DNA of 64,000 nt from Ralstonia sp. 25mfcol4.1. Lineage in GTDB: Bacteria; Pseudomonadota; Gammaproteobacteria; Burkholderiales; Burkholderiaceae. The DNA lies in NCBI RefSeq assembly GCF_900104095.1, contig NZ_FNJO01000003.1, positions 186,001-250,000 of the forward strand, given 5' to 3'. A program made the translations under genes and the position numbers. Below the pieces are notes generated by a model that saw only the letters and a program-made list of their open reading frames with translations, did not search any database and was not told where the DNA came from. Of this stretch, positions 8,654 to 17,471 are shown piece after piece. Within the stretch, counting starts at the first letter, position 1. Each line of letters starts with the position of its first letter.

Positions 8654-9685
8654 ATGTCCATAGACTCCACCAGTTCCTCCGTCTCCGCCACCCCGACCCC
8701 GCCGGCCGTCTCGGTGCGTGACCTGCGCGTGACGTTCTCGGGCGGCGGCAAGACCATCCGGGCCGTGAATGGCGTATCGCTCGACGTCGCGCCGGGCGAA
8801 GCGGTTGCCCTGATCGGCGAATCGGGCTCGGGCAAGAGCGTGACGCTGCGGGCCCTGATGCGCCTGCATCCGCCTCGCCGCACGACGATGGAGGGCGATA
8901 TCCGCGTGGACGGGCAGGACGTCCTCAAGCTCGACAAGCGCGCGCTGGCCCGCCTGCGCGGCGGCATCGTCGCCATGGTGTTCCAGGAGCCGCTATTGGC
9001 GCTGGACCCGGTCTACACCGTGGGCCAGCAGATCGTCGAATGCATCCGCACCCATCGCAAGGTGTCAAGGGCCGAAGCCCAGGCGCTGGCGCTCAAGGCG
9101 CTGGAATCGGTGCGGATTCCAAGCCCCGAGCGCCGCCTGGCCGCCTATCCGCACGAGATGTCGGGCGGCATGCGGCAGCGCGCGATGATTGCGCTGGCGC
9201 TGTCCGCGCAGCCCAAGATCCTGCTGGCCGACGAACCGACCACGGCGCTGGACGCCACGGTGCAGATCCAGGTGCTGATCCTGTTGCGCGAACTGCAGCG
9301 CGAACTGGGCCTGTCGATCGTCTTCGTCACCCACGACATCGGGGCGGCCGTGGAGATTGCCGACCGCGTGGCCGTGATGTACGGCGGCCGCATCGTCGAG
9401 GAAGGCCCGATCCGCACGCTGATGCGCGAGGCGCGCCATCCCTACACCATTGCGCTGCTGCAAAGCCGCCAGCACGGCATGGACCGTGGGCAGCGCCTGC
9501 AGACCATCGGCGGCGCACCGCCCGACCTGGCCAACCTGCCCCCGGGCTGCACGTTCGCGCCGCGCTGCGCGCAGGCGCGGCCCGAGTGCCTGTCTTCCGT
9601 GCCGCCAGCGGTATCGCTGGGCGGCGGCCACCGCGTGAGCTGCGTGCTGGTATCCGAGCCCGCGTCCAGCGAATGCGCGGCATGA
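8654..9685 (+). CDS. ABC transporter ATP-binding protein, DppD/OppD type
   Basis: A 343-residue cytoplasmic ATPase. Walker A is G-E-S-G-S-G-K-S-V, the signature is M-S-G-G-M-R-Q-R-A-M, and Walker B is I-L-L-A-D-E-P-T-T-A-L-D. The C-terminal P-P-G-C-T-F-A-P-R-C-A-Q motif marks the oligopeptide subfamily. GGAG lies upstream of the ATG. It is paired with the DppF-type subunit 16 bases before it. Its stop overlaps a possible upstream ATG of the amidase gene (ATGA at 9682-9685), so the operon continues into the amidase. Confidence 0.93.
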   Translation: MSIDSTSSSVSATPTPPAVSVRDLRVTFSGGGKTIRAVNGVSLDVAPGEAVALIGESGSGKSVTLRALMRLHPPRRTTMEGDIRVDGQDVLKLDKRALARLRGGIVAMVFQEPLLALDPVYTVGQQIVECIRTHRKVSRAEAQALALKALESVRIPSPERRLAAYPHEMSGGMRQRAMIALALSAQPKILLADEPTTALDATVQIQVLILLRELQRELGLSIVFVTHDIGAAVEIADRVAVMYGGRIVEEGPIRTLMREARHPYTIALLQSRQHGMDRGQRLQTIGGAPPDLANLPPGCTFAPRCAQARPECLSSVPPAVSLGGGHRVSCVLVSEPASSECAA

Positions 9686-9720
9686 CCTCCTACCTTCTCG
9701 ACCAAGGAAACCCGAACACC

Positions 9721-10911
9721 ATGAGCCTGGCCACCCATCCCGCCCGCGCGTTCCTGCCCTACCCCGATGTCGCCGTGCCGAACGCGGCAAGCGGGCCCCT
9801 CCGTGGCCTGACCTTCGCGGTCAAGGACCTGTTCGACGTGGCCGGCTACCCGACCGGCGGCGGCAATCCCCATGTGCTGGCGCGCTCGGGCATCAAGACC
9901 GCCACGGCGCCCACCGTGCAGAAGCTGCTTGACGCCGGCGCCACGTTTATCGGCAAGGTACACACCGACGAGCTGGCCTTTTCGATGAACGGCCAGAACT
10001 ACCACTACGGCGGCCCGTACAACGGCGCGGCACCCGACCGCATCACTGGCGGCTCGTCCTCGGGATCGGCGTCGGCCGTGTCACACCAGCTCTGCGACTT
10101 CGCGCTGGGCACCGACACGGGTGGATCGGTGCGTGCGCCGGCCAGCCATTGCGGGCTGTTCGGCATCCGGCCGTCCCATGGCCGCATTTCGCTGAAGGAC
10201 TGCATGCCGCTGTGCGAATCGCTCGATACCTGCGGCTTCTTCGCTCGCGATATCGCCACGTTCGCCCGCGTGGCCGACGTACTGTTCGGCGCCGATGGCG
10301 ATCCGCTGCCGGCCCGGCCGCGGTTGCTGCTGGCGGCCGACCTGTTCGAACTGCCCACACCGGCCGCGCGCGCCGCGCTGGCGCCGACCGTGGCGCGGAT
10401 CGAAGCCATCCTGGGCAAGGCCACGCCGGTGGACGTGGCGGACCGCCCGCTGTCAGACCTGTACTGGGCGTTCCGCTACGTGCAAGGCTGGGAAGCGTGG
10501 GAGGCCGACGGCGCGCTGATCGAAAACTATGGGCTGCAGCTTGGGCCCGATGTGGCCGGGCGCTTTGCCTTCAGCAAGGGCGTCACGCAGGCCCAGTTCG
10601 AGCAGTCGAGCGCCGTGCGCCGCGAATTCACCGCCCACCTTGGGCGCCTGCTGGGCCATGACGGCATCCTGGTGCTGCCGACCATGCCCGACATCGCCCC
10701 GCTGCGCGCCACGCCGATGGAGGCGCTGGAGGACTACCGCACGGCGGCCGCCCATACGCTGTGCCTGACGCCGCTGTCGGGCTTTCCGCAACTGAGCCTG
10801 CCGCTGTCGGGCCGGGACGGGGCGCCGCTGGGCATCTCGCTGCTGGGCCCCAAGGGCAGCGACCGCAGCCTGATCGCCGTGGCGGAGACGCTGATGACGG
10901 CACTGGTCTGA
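9721..10911 (+). CDS. Amidase (amidase-signature family)
   Basis: A 396-residue hydrolase of the amidase-signature superfamily, which uses a Ser-cisSer-Lys triad to cleave amide bonds. The triad residues are visible by spacing: K35 in A-V-K-D-L-F-D, S112 in G-G-S-S-S-G-S, and nucleophile S136 in T-D-T-G-G-S-V-R-A-P, exactly 24 residues after S112 as in characterised members. It is shorter than many members (about 450-500 residues), comparable to the compact indoleacetamide-hydrolase/plant AMI1-like forms. The chosen ATG has AAGGAA upstream; an in-frame ATG at 9682, overlapping the ATPase stop, would add 13 residues. Its position inside an importer operon implies it acts on the imported compound. 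The substrate is unknown. Confidence 0.88.
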   Translation: MSLATHPARAFLPYPDVAVPNAASGPLRGLTFAVKDLFDVAGYPTGGGNPHVLARSGIKTATAPTVQKLLDAGATFIGKVHTDELAFSMNGQNYHYGGPYNGAAPDRITGGSSSGSASAVSHQLCDFALGTDTGGSVRAPASHCGLFGIRPSHGRISLKDCMPLCESLDTCGFFARDIATFARVADVLFGADGDPLPARPRLLLAADLFELPTPAARAALAPTVARIEAILGKATPVDVADRPLSDLYWAFRYVQGWEAWEADGALIENYGLQLGPDVAGRFAFSKGVTQAQFEQSSAVRREFTAHLGRLLGHDGILVLPTMPDIAPLRATPMEALEDYRTAAAHTLCLTPLSGFPQLSLPLSGRDGAPLGISLLGPKGSDRSLIAVAETLMTALV

Positions 10912-10988
10912 CGGGCCGGCATAGGCTAGGCTCAACTGGACCCCGCCGCCCCGTGCCGGCGGGGACGGACACGCAACAGGAAAACTCC

Positions 10989-11402
10989 ATGACCCGACTC
11001 CGCATCACCGCCGCCGGCCATTCGTTTATCGCCGAGACGAACCCGGACGCCCCCGACACCGTGGCGGCCTTCATGAAGCTGCTGCCTTACCGGCAGAAGC
11101 TGATCCACGTGCGCTGGAGCGGCGAAGGCTGCTGGATTCCGCTGGGCGAGTTCAAGCTCGGCGTGGGCTTCGAAAACCACACGAGCCATCCGTCGGTGGG
11201 CGATATCCTGTTCTATCCGGGCGGCTACAGCGAAACCGAGATCATCCTGGCCTATGGCAGCTGCTGCTTCGCCAGCAAGATGGGCCAGCTGGCCGGCAAC
11301 CACTTCCTGACCATCGTCGAAGGCAAGGAAAACCTGCGCGCGCTGGGCACCAAGGTGCTGTGGGAGGGCGCGCAGGACGTGGTGTTCGAGCTGGCCGAGT
11401 AA
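10989..11402 (+). CDS. DUF3830 family protein (cyclophilin-like fold)
   Basis: A 137-residue soluble protein. The pattern L-R-I-T-A-A-G-H-S-F-I-A-E, then W-S-G-E-G-C-W-I-P-L-G, then N-H-T-S-H-P-S-V-G-D-I-L-F-Y-P-G-G fits DUF3830, a cyclophilin-like barrel. The last segment is the family's most conserved block. AGGA lies about 7 bases before the ATG. No enzymatic role is established for the family. Members tend to travel with amidases and ABC importers, as here, so it may be an accessory enzyme or binding protein of the same pathway. Assignment by recognition; function unknown. Confidence 0.78.
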   Translation: MTRLRITAAGHSFIAETNPDAPDTVAAFMKLLPYRQKLIHVRWSGEGCWIPLGEFKLGVGFENHTSHPSVGDILFYPGGYSETEIILAYGSCCFASKMGQLAGNHFLTIVEGKENLRALGTKVLWEGAQDVVFELAE

Positions 11403-11467
11403 CGGGCAGCCGGCCTCAGCTGCGACGGGCGGCCGGCTCGGCCGCGACGCCGCAACGGAGACATCAC

Positions 11468-11704
11468 ATGTACATGATCTACTGGACCGAGGCCACCGCC
11501 GAAGGCATGGCCCCGCACGCTCAATCGTTCCCGGGAGATGCGCTGCGCGATGCGCTGCAGTTCGCCGAGGCGCTGCGCCGCCGGCAGTTCGCGGGCGAAC
11601 CGGTCAGCTTTGTCACGCTCTGCTCGGAAAACCCGAACTCGGTCGGCAAGCCCGGCGCGGCAGACCCGCCGCCGGACTACGAATGGAAGAAGCGCCGGCC
11701 GTAA
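11468..11704 (+). CDS. Small hypothetical protein, last gene of the importer/amidase operon
   Basis: A 78-residue protein beginning M-Y-M-I-Y-W-T-E-A-T-A-E-G-M. It has no signal peptide or membrane helix. It has a helical middle (A-L-R-D-A-L-Q-F-A-E-A-L-R-R-R), a strand-like S-F-V-T-L-C-S-E-N segment and a charged Pro-rich tail. CGGAGA lies 8 bases upstream. It follows the DUF3830 gene by 65 bases on the same strand and ends 21 bases before the convergent RND permease gene. I do not recognise a family. Codon usage looks like its neighbours, supporting a real gene. Confidence 0.7.
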   Translation: MYMIYWTEATAEGMAPHAQSFPGDALRDALQFAEALRRRQFAGEPVSFVTLCSENPNSVGKPGAADPPPDYEWKKRRP

Positions 11705-11725
11705 GGCCCGCGCCTTCGGCCGGGA

Positions 11726-14700
11726 TCAACCCGCCATCACCCCGCGCTCGTCCTCGGGCGGTTTGATCCGGAACCACGTGGCATAGAGCGCCGGCAGGAA
11801 CAGCAGCGTCAGCACTGTAGCCACCACCAGACCGCCCATGATGGCCACCGCCATCGGCCCCCAGAACGTGGAGCGGGACAGCGGGATCATGGCCAGCACC
11901 GCCGCCGCGGCCGTCAGGATAATCGGCCGGAAGCGGCGCACCGCCGATTCCACGATGGCATTCCACGGCGGCAGTCCGGACCGGATGTCCTGTTCGATCT
12001 GGTCCACCAGGATCACCGAGTTCCGGATGATCATGCCCAGCAGCGCCGTGATGCCCAGCTGCGCGACAAACCCCATCGGCGAATGCAGCAGCAGCAGCGT
12101 GGCGGCGGCGCCAATCAGGCCCAGCGGGCCGGTCAGGAACACCATCACCGCGCGCGAGAAGCTGTGCAACTGCAGCATCAGCAGCGTGAAGATCAGGAAG
12201 ATGCACAGCGGCAGCTGCGCTGCGATCGACGCGCCGGCCTTGCCGCTTTCCTCCTGGGCACCGGCGATCGTGATCCGGTAGCCGGCCGGCAGCGCGGCCC
12301 GGATCGGGTCCAGCTTGGGATTGATCTGCGCGGTGACGGTCGGGCCCTGGATGCCATCGACGATATCGGACTGCACGGTGATGCCGAAATCGCGGTTCTC
12401 GCGCCAGATCACGCCAGGCTCGGACTTCAGCGTGACGCGCGCAACCTGCGTCAGCGGCACGGCGCGGCCGCTGCTGGTGGGCACCAGCACGTTGTTCAGG
12501 TCCGACATCGTGTCGCGCTCGCTGCGCGGCGTGCGCATGATGATGTCGATCAGCTTGTCGGCGTCGCGATACTGGCCCACCGGCACGCCCGTCAGCACCG
12601 CCTGGGTAGCCCGCGCGATGGCGTTGGTCGTCACGCCCAGCGCCCGCGCCTTGTCCTGGTCCAGCTCCAGGCGCAGCATCTTGACGTTCTCGTTCCAGTT
12701 GTCATTGACGCCCACCGTGTTGGGGTTGGCCGTCATGATCGCCCGCACCTGATCGGCCACCTTGCGCACCCCGCCGGCATCGGGACCGATCACGCGGAAC
12801 TGCACCGGATACTGCACCGGCGGGCCGTTCGGCAGCAGCTTCACACGGCCGCGCAACTGCGGAAATTCCGTGACCAGCACGCGCTCGATGCGCTTGCGCA
12901 ACGCATCGCGCGCTTCCACCGTCACCGGCATCACGATGGCCTGTGCCACGTTCGACTGCGGAAAGATCTGGTCCAGCGGCAGGTAGAAGCGCGGCGCGCC
13001 GGTGCCGACGAACGAGGTCACGCTTTGCACGCCCTTGTCGCGGCGCATGGCGGCCTCGAAGCGTTTGGTCATGGCCTCGGTCTCCGCAATGGCGGTGCCC
13101 TCCGGCATCCACAACTCCACCATCAGCTCCGGGCGGCTCGAATCGGGGAAGAACTGCTTTTCGACGTATTTGAACGCCAGCAGACCCAGCGCGAACGCCA
13201 CCAGCGTGATCGCGATCACCGTCTTGCGCCACGTGACGCACCAGTTCACCAGCTGCCGGAAGCGCGCGTAGAACGGCGTGTCGAACACCTCGTGATGGCC
13301 GCCGTCATGCGTGCGCGTCTTGAGGATCAGGTAGCCCAGATACGGCGTGAAATAGACCGCCGCCAGCCAGGACAGCACCAGCGCCAGCGACGTGACCGCA
13401 AAGATCGCGAACGTGTATTCGCCGACCGTGGAGCGCGCCAGCCCCACCGGCAGGAAGCCCGCCGCCGTGATCAGCGTGCCGGTCAGCATCGGCATGGCCG
13501 TGGAGGTGTAGGCAAAGGTGGCCGCCTCCATCTTCGAGAAGCCTTCTTCGAGCTTGCGGACCATCATCTCCACGGCGATGATGGCGTCATCGACCAGCAG
13601 CCCGAGCGCGATGATCAGCGCTCCCAGCGATATCTTGTGCAGGCCGATGCCGAAGATGTTCATGAACAGGAACGTCACCGCCAGCACCAGCGGGATGGTC
13701 AGCGCCACCACCAGCCCCGGCCGCACGTCCAGCCGCAGCGGCCGGGTATGCAGGCCCAGCGCCACGAAGCTGACGCCCAGCACGATCACCACGGCCTCGA
13801 TCAGCACGTGGACGAACTCGCCCACGCTGCGCTTGACCGCCTGCGGCTGGTCCTGCACCTGGTCCATCTCGATGCCCACCGGCAACTGACCGCGCAGGCC
13901 ATCGGTCACGCGGCGCAGTTCCTGGCCCAGCGCGATGATGTCGCCGCCCTTTTCCATCGAGATGCCCAGGCCGATGACGTCCTTGCCGTTGAAGCGCATC
14001 TTGCTGACCGGCGGGTCCACATAGGCGCGGTACACGTGCGCGATGTCGCCCAGGCGGATATTGGCAATGCCGTTGGGCCCGCGCAGCACCAGGTTCTGCA
14101 GGTCTTCCACGTCGCCCAGCTGGCCGGTGACCCGCACCTGCAGGTTGTCGGTCGGCGTTACCAGCACGCCGCTGCCGGTGGGATTGTTCTGCTCCGAGAT
14201 CTGGTTGGCGATGGCGTTGATGTCCAGCCCAAGCTGGGCAAAGCGCGCCTGGTTGAACTCGATGAAGATCTTCTCGTCCTGCAGCCCCAGCAGCGTGACC
14301 TTGGCGACGGCCGGAATGCGCAGCAGTTCCTGCCGCACCAGATCGGCGTATTCGCGCAGTTCCTTGTAGTTGAAGCCGTCGGCGGACAGTGCGTAGATCG
14401 AGCCGTAAACGTCGCCAAACTCGTCGTTGAAGAACGGGCCGCGCACGCCCTGCGGCAGCGTCTGCTGGATATCGCCGATCTTCTTGCGAACCGTGTACCA
14501 GATTTGCGCGGTGTCCTTGGCCGGCGAATTGTCGGCCAGCTGGAAGATCACCGTGGTCTCGCCCGGCTTGGAGAAACTACGAATCTTGTCGGCATACGGC
14601 ACTTCCTGCAGTTGCCGTTCGATCTTGTCGGTGACCTGCACGGCGATCTGCTCGGCCGTGGCGCCGGGCCAGAAGGCCTGCACCACCATCACGCGGAACG

Positions 14701-14836
14701 TGAACGGCGGGTCTTCGTCCTGGCCAAGCTGGAAGAACGCCAGCAGGCCGCCCAGCAGCAGCACGACCAGCAGGTAACGCGTGAGCGGCTGGTGTTCGAG
14801 CGCCCAGCGCGACAGGTTGAAACGGGAATGTTCCAT
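11726..14836 (-). CDS. RND efflux transporter permease (HAE-1/AcrB-like)
   Basis: A 1036-residue inner-membrane proton-driven efflux pump of normal RND length. After a first helix (about residues 20-40) comes a large periplasmic porter region. The fourth-helix proton relay appears as G-L-L-V-D-D-A-I-I-A-V-E, the double aspartate expected of drug-type pumps. The second half repeats the fold and ends with helices near L-F-L-P-A-L-Y-A-T-W-F. The sequence is nearer the hydrophobic/amphiphilic-drug branch than the CzcA metal branch. The gene lies just downstream of its adaptor gene (9-bp gap). No outer-membrane factor gene is present on either side, so it must borrow a TolC/OprM-type channel encoded elsewhere. 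The substrate is unknown. Confidence 0.92.
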   Translation of the reverse strand: MEHSRFNLSRWALEHQPLTRYLLVVLLLGGLLAFFQLGQDEDPPFTFRVMVVQAFWPGATAEQIAVQVTDKIERQLQEVPYADKIRSFSKPGETTVIFQLADNSPAKDTAQIWYTVRKKIGDIQQTLPQGVRGPFFNDEFGDVYGSIYALSADGFNYKELREYADLVRQELLRIPAVAKVTLLGLQDEKIFIEFNQARFAQLGLDINAIANQISEQNNPTGSGVLVTPTDNLQVRVTGQLGDVEDLQNLVLRGPNGIANIRLGDIAHVYRAYVDPPVSKMRFNGKDVIGLGISMEKGGDIIALGQELRRVTDGLRGQLPVGIEMDQVQDQPQAVKRSVGEFVHVLIEAVVIVLGVSFVALGLHTRPLRLDVRPGLVVALTIPLVLAVTFLFMNIFGIGLHKISLGALIIALGLLVDDAIIAVEMMVRKLEEGFSKMEAATFAYTSTAMPMLTGTLITAAGFLPVGLARSTVGEYTFAIFAVTSLALVLSWLAAVYFTPYLGYLILKTRTHDGGHHEVFDTPFYARFRQLVNWCVTWRKTVIAITLVAFALGLLAFKYVEKQFFPDSSRPELMVELWMPEGTAIAETEAMTKRFEAAMRRDKGVQSVTSFVGTGAPRFYLPLDQIFPQSNVAQAIVMPVTVEARDALRKRIERVLVTEFPQLRGRVKLLPNGPPVQYPVQFRVIGPDAGGVRKVADQVRAIMTANPNTVGVNDNWNENVKMLRLELDQDKARALGVTTNAIARATQAVLTGVPVGQYRDADKLIDIIMRTPRSERDTMSDLNNVLVPTSSGRAVPLTQVARVTLKSEPGVIWRENRDFGITVQSDIVDGIQGPTVTAQINPKLDPIRAALPAGYRITIAGAQEESGKAGASIAAQLPLCIFLIFTLLMLQLHSFSRAVMVFLTGPLGLIGAAATLLLLHSPMGFVAQLGITALLGMIIRNSVILVDQIEQDIRSGLPPWNAIVESAVRRFRPIILTAAAAVLAMIPLSRSTFWGPMAVAIMGGLVVATVLTLLFLPALYATWFRIKPPEDERGVMAG

Positions 14837-14845
14837 GCGCCGCCC

Positions 14846-16090
14846 TCAGCCCAGGCGGCGGTCGAGGGCGCTCAGCTGCGCGCCGGGATTCGAGGCGGGC
14901 TGCGCCGGCGCCACGCTCTGCATCGGCTTGACCTTCTGCCCGGGCTTGAGCAGATGGACGCCGGCCGTGACGATGGTCTGGCCCGGCGTCAGGCCCTGCC
15001 GCACCTCGATCAGGTTGCCCTGCGCCTCGCCCAGCGTCACCGGCACCGGCTTGACCGTACCGCTGCCGCCCTGGCCGGGCTGGTAGATCCATACCTGGTT
15101 GGCGCCCTTGTCCTGCAGCAGCGCAGTCAGTGGCACGCGGATCGTGGCCGCATCGCCGGTCCGGGTGAACGACACCACGGCTGTCATGCCGATGCGCAGG
15201 TCGGCCGGCGGGTTGGGAATGCTGACGCGGGTCGGATAGGTACGCGTGACCGGATCGGCCGCCGCCGAAATCTCGCGCACCCGGCCAGGCAACGTGCGGT
15301 CGGGGTCCGACCACGTATGGATCGACACATCGGTGATGCCACGCAGCATGTCCACCTGATCTTCGGGCAGGCCGATGGCCACTTCCTTTTCGGCGGTCTG
15401 CGCCACACGGATCACCGGCTGGCCCGGCGTGACCACCTGGCCTACTTCGGTATCGATGGCAGTCACCACGCCGTCGGCGTCGGCCGTCAGCACCGCGTAG
15501 CCGGTCTGGTTCGACTGGTTGCGCAGGCTGGCCTGCGCCTGTTCCAGCCGCGACGCGGCCGAATCGAAGGTAGCCTGGCGGCGGTTCAGTTCGGCTGCGC
15601 TGATGAAATTCCTGGCTGCCAGTTCCTTGTAGCGTTTCAGGTCGGCGGCAGCCAAATCACGATCGGTCCTGGCCGCATCGTACTGGGCCCGCGCGCCGGA
15701 CTCGGCCAGCGCCAGATCGGTGGGATCCAGCCGTGCCAGCGGCTGCCCCTTGCGTACGCTGGCCCCGACATCGACCAGACGGGCCGAGATCTTGCCACCC
15801 ACCCGAAACCCCAGACGCGATTCGATGCGCGGGCGAACTTCGCCCGAAAACTCGTACTCCGTCTTGCCGGCCGCCGGGCTCAGTTGCATCAGGCGTACCG
15901 GCCGCACGTCCTCCACCGGCTCGGCCTGCTTGCCACATCCACCCAGTGCCAGCAACCCCGCCAAGGCCACGAGCCCCACGGCCAAACGGGCCCGCCCCGG
16001 CCGCACGGGGCGGCGCACGGCCACGCGCGACTGGGGAACGAGATCAACTTCAGCGGCCGCAACTTCCGGCCTCGCAATGGGCACTGGCAT
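14846..16090 (-). CDS. RND efflux periplasmic adaptor (membrane fusion protein)
   Basis: A 414-residue adaptor linking the RND permease to an outer-membrane channel. An Arg-rich N-terminus leads into a hydrophobic segment ending at a lipobox-like L-G-G-C (about residue 50), so it is probably a lipoprotein. Lipoyl-like half motifs (F-R-V-G-G-K-I-S-A-R and D-A-D-G-V-V-T-A) flank a helical hairpin (about residues 140-200). A beta-barrel domain and the membrane-proximal domain (V-P-V-T-L-G-E-A-Q-G) follow. The ATG at 16090 has a weak ribosome binding site. The charged N-terminal stretch of about 30 residues before the hydrophobic core is longer than usual. The frame is open upstream to 16411 but that part is non-protein-like. 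Confidence 0.88.
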   Translation of the reverse strand: MPVPIARPEVAAAEVDLVPQSRVAVRRPVRPGRARLAVGLVALAGLLALGGCGKQAEPVEDVRPVRLMQLSPAAGKTEYEFSGEVRPRIESRLGFRVGGKISARLVDVGASVRKGQPLARLDPTDLALAESGARAQYDAARTDRDLAAADLKRYKELAARNFISAAELNRRQATFDSAASRLEQAQASLRNQSNQTGYAVLTADADGVVTAIDTEVGQVVTPGQPVIRVAQTAEKEVAIGLPEDQVDMLRGITDVSIHTWSDPDRTLPGRVREISAAADPVTRTYPTRVSIPNPPADLRIGMTAVVSFTRTGDAATIRVPLTALLQDKGANQVWIYQPGQGGSGTVKPVPVTLGEAQGNLIEVRQGLTPGQTIVTAGVHLLKPGQKVKPMQSVAPAQPASNPGAQLSALDRRLG

Positions 16091-16446
16091 GGACAAGCGT
16101 CTTTGAGTCGGTGGAAAAGGATGAAGCTGGGTGCAGCGAAAACCCGGCTGATACTCGGGCCGAATACGGCAGCGGTACTGCGCGGCCTTGCGGCCGGATG
16201 GTGTCTCGCTGGCGCCTCGGGTCGGGTGCCTTGCTGCCGCGCGGGTCGATCCCCGAACATTCGGAAATCGGCCACGATGAGTTAATAACTTTGCGGTCAG
16301 TAATATAGCGAGCGCCCATGAGTGCGTCAAACGCCGGATGACGAACGGCTGTATTTCGCGACAAAACGTCACGTTGCCGGCGCGGCAGGCTACAAAAGCC
16401 TTTTTCATCACTCAATTGCCGGGGCGCCGGCCCGGGTGGCCGATGT

Positions 16447-16452
16447 TACAAT
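16447..16452 (+). promoter_or_regulatory. Candidate -10 box TACAAT of the synthase-like gene
   Basis: TACAAT lies 48 bases before the GTG start of the squalene/phytoene-synthase-like gene. It supports the GTG at 16500 rather than upstream ATGs. I see no convincing -35 at the right spacing. Confidence 0.3.
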
Positions 16453-16499
16453 TCGCCGCTTTGGCGCCGCCCCCGCCGCCCCACCAGAAAGAGATTGGC

Positions 16500-17330
16500 G
16501 TGACGCCCGATCAGTATTGCCAGGACAAGGCCGCGAAAAGCGGCTCCAGTTTCTACTACAGCAGCCTGCTCCTGCCTCCCGAACGCCGCCGTGCGCTGAC
16601 GGCGCTGCAAGCCTGGCGCCTGGAGCTGGATGCCATCGTTCACGAGAATCACGACGCCGGCGTGGCCCTCCAGCGGCTGGACTGGTGGCGCGCCGAACTG
16701 CGCCGCCTGTACGAAGGCAGCCCGAATCACCCCGTCAGCCACGCGCTGCTGCCCTACCTGGCCAGCCTGCCGCAGGCAGAGATGACCCAGGTGCTCGATG
16801 GCACCGAGATGGACCTCGCCCAGTCGCGCTATTTCGACGAGGGCGCGCTTGGCCGGTACTGCCGGCTGGTGGGCGGCACGCTGGGCAAGCTGTCGGCGCG
16901 GCTGCTGGGCTTTACCGATGAACGTACGCTGGAATCGACCGAAAAGCTCGGGCTGTCGCAGATGCGCATCCGCATCGTGCGCGAGGTGGGCCACGACGCC
17001 CGCCAGGGCCGCGTCTATATTCCCGTCGATACCCTGCAGCGATTTGAAGTGCCGGTGGCGGACATCATGCAGTCGCGCCATTCCCCGCAGTTTGTGGCCT
17101 TGATGCGCGAACAGGCCACGCTGGCCCGCACGCTGTACCAGGAAGCCCTGGCGCTGCTGCCCCGCGCCGACCGCCGGGCCCAGCGCGCGTCGCTGGCGCG
17201 GGCGGCCATCCACCATGCCTTGCTCGACGAGATCGAAGCCAGCGATTTCCAGGTACTGACCCAGCGCATTGCGCTGACGCCCATGCGCAAGCTGTGGCTG
17301 GCGTGGAAGACCTGGCTCAGGAATGGCTGA
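16500..17330 (+). CDS. Squalene/phytoene synthase-like protein with altered aspartate motifs
   Basis: A 276-residue helical protein of the isoprenoid head-to-head synthase fold. It begins T-P-D-Q-Y-C-Q-D-K-A-A-K-S-G-S-S-F-Y-Y, which matches the HpnD branch. In HpnD-type enzymes the first substrate-binding motif reads about C-R-E-V-D-D-V-V-D-E; here it is R-L-E-L-D-A-I-V-H-E. The second (D-V-G-E-D) is here E-V-G-H-D. Several Mg-binding carboxylates are therefore missing, and catalysis is doubtful. It may resemble the non-catalytic NDUFAF6 group rather than a hopanoid enzyme. No other hopanoid gene is nearby. The start is GTG with AAAGAG upstream and a TACAAT -10 further up. Family confidence is high; function confidence is low. 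Confidence 0.8.
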   Translation: MTPDQYCQDKAAKSGSSFYYSSLLLPPERRRALTALQAWRLELDAIVHENHDAGVALQRLDWWRAELRRLYEGSPNHPVSHALLPYLASLPQAEMTQVLDGTEMDLAQSRYFDEGALGRYCRLVGGTLGKLSARLLGFTDERTLESTEKLGLSQMRIRIVREVGHDARQGRVYIPVDTLQRFEVPVADIMQSRHSPQFVALMREQATLARTLYQEALALLPRADRRAQRASLARAAIHHALLDEIEASDFQVLTQRIALTPMRKLWLAWKTWLRNG

Positions 17331-17471
17331 GCGCGGGTTCCTTGCCGCGTCGGCCCGCGGGTTTCTTGCGCCGTCGGCCCTTTTCTACCGCTCTTACTGC
17401 CGCCCTTTCTGCCGCGGCCCCGTCCCGCGCCGTCAGTCCCTGGCGGCCAGTCGTTTCAACGTATTGATGCC

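Noticed and set aside
12083..16285. A 1400-codon open frame on the plus strand opposite the RND pump genes
   Set aside because: It is antisense to two strongly conserved genes. Its product is Gln/Arg/His-rich and low complexity, as expected from GC-rich codon bias on the opposite strand.
17331..17471. C-rich 141-bp stretch after the synthase-like gene considered as a regulatory RNA or terminator
   Set aside because: No stable stem followed by T run and no ribosome binding-site-led frame is visible.
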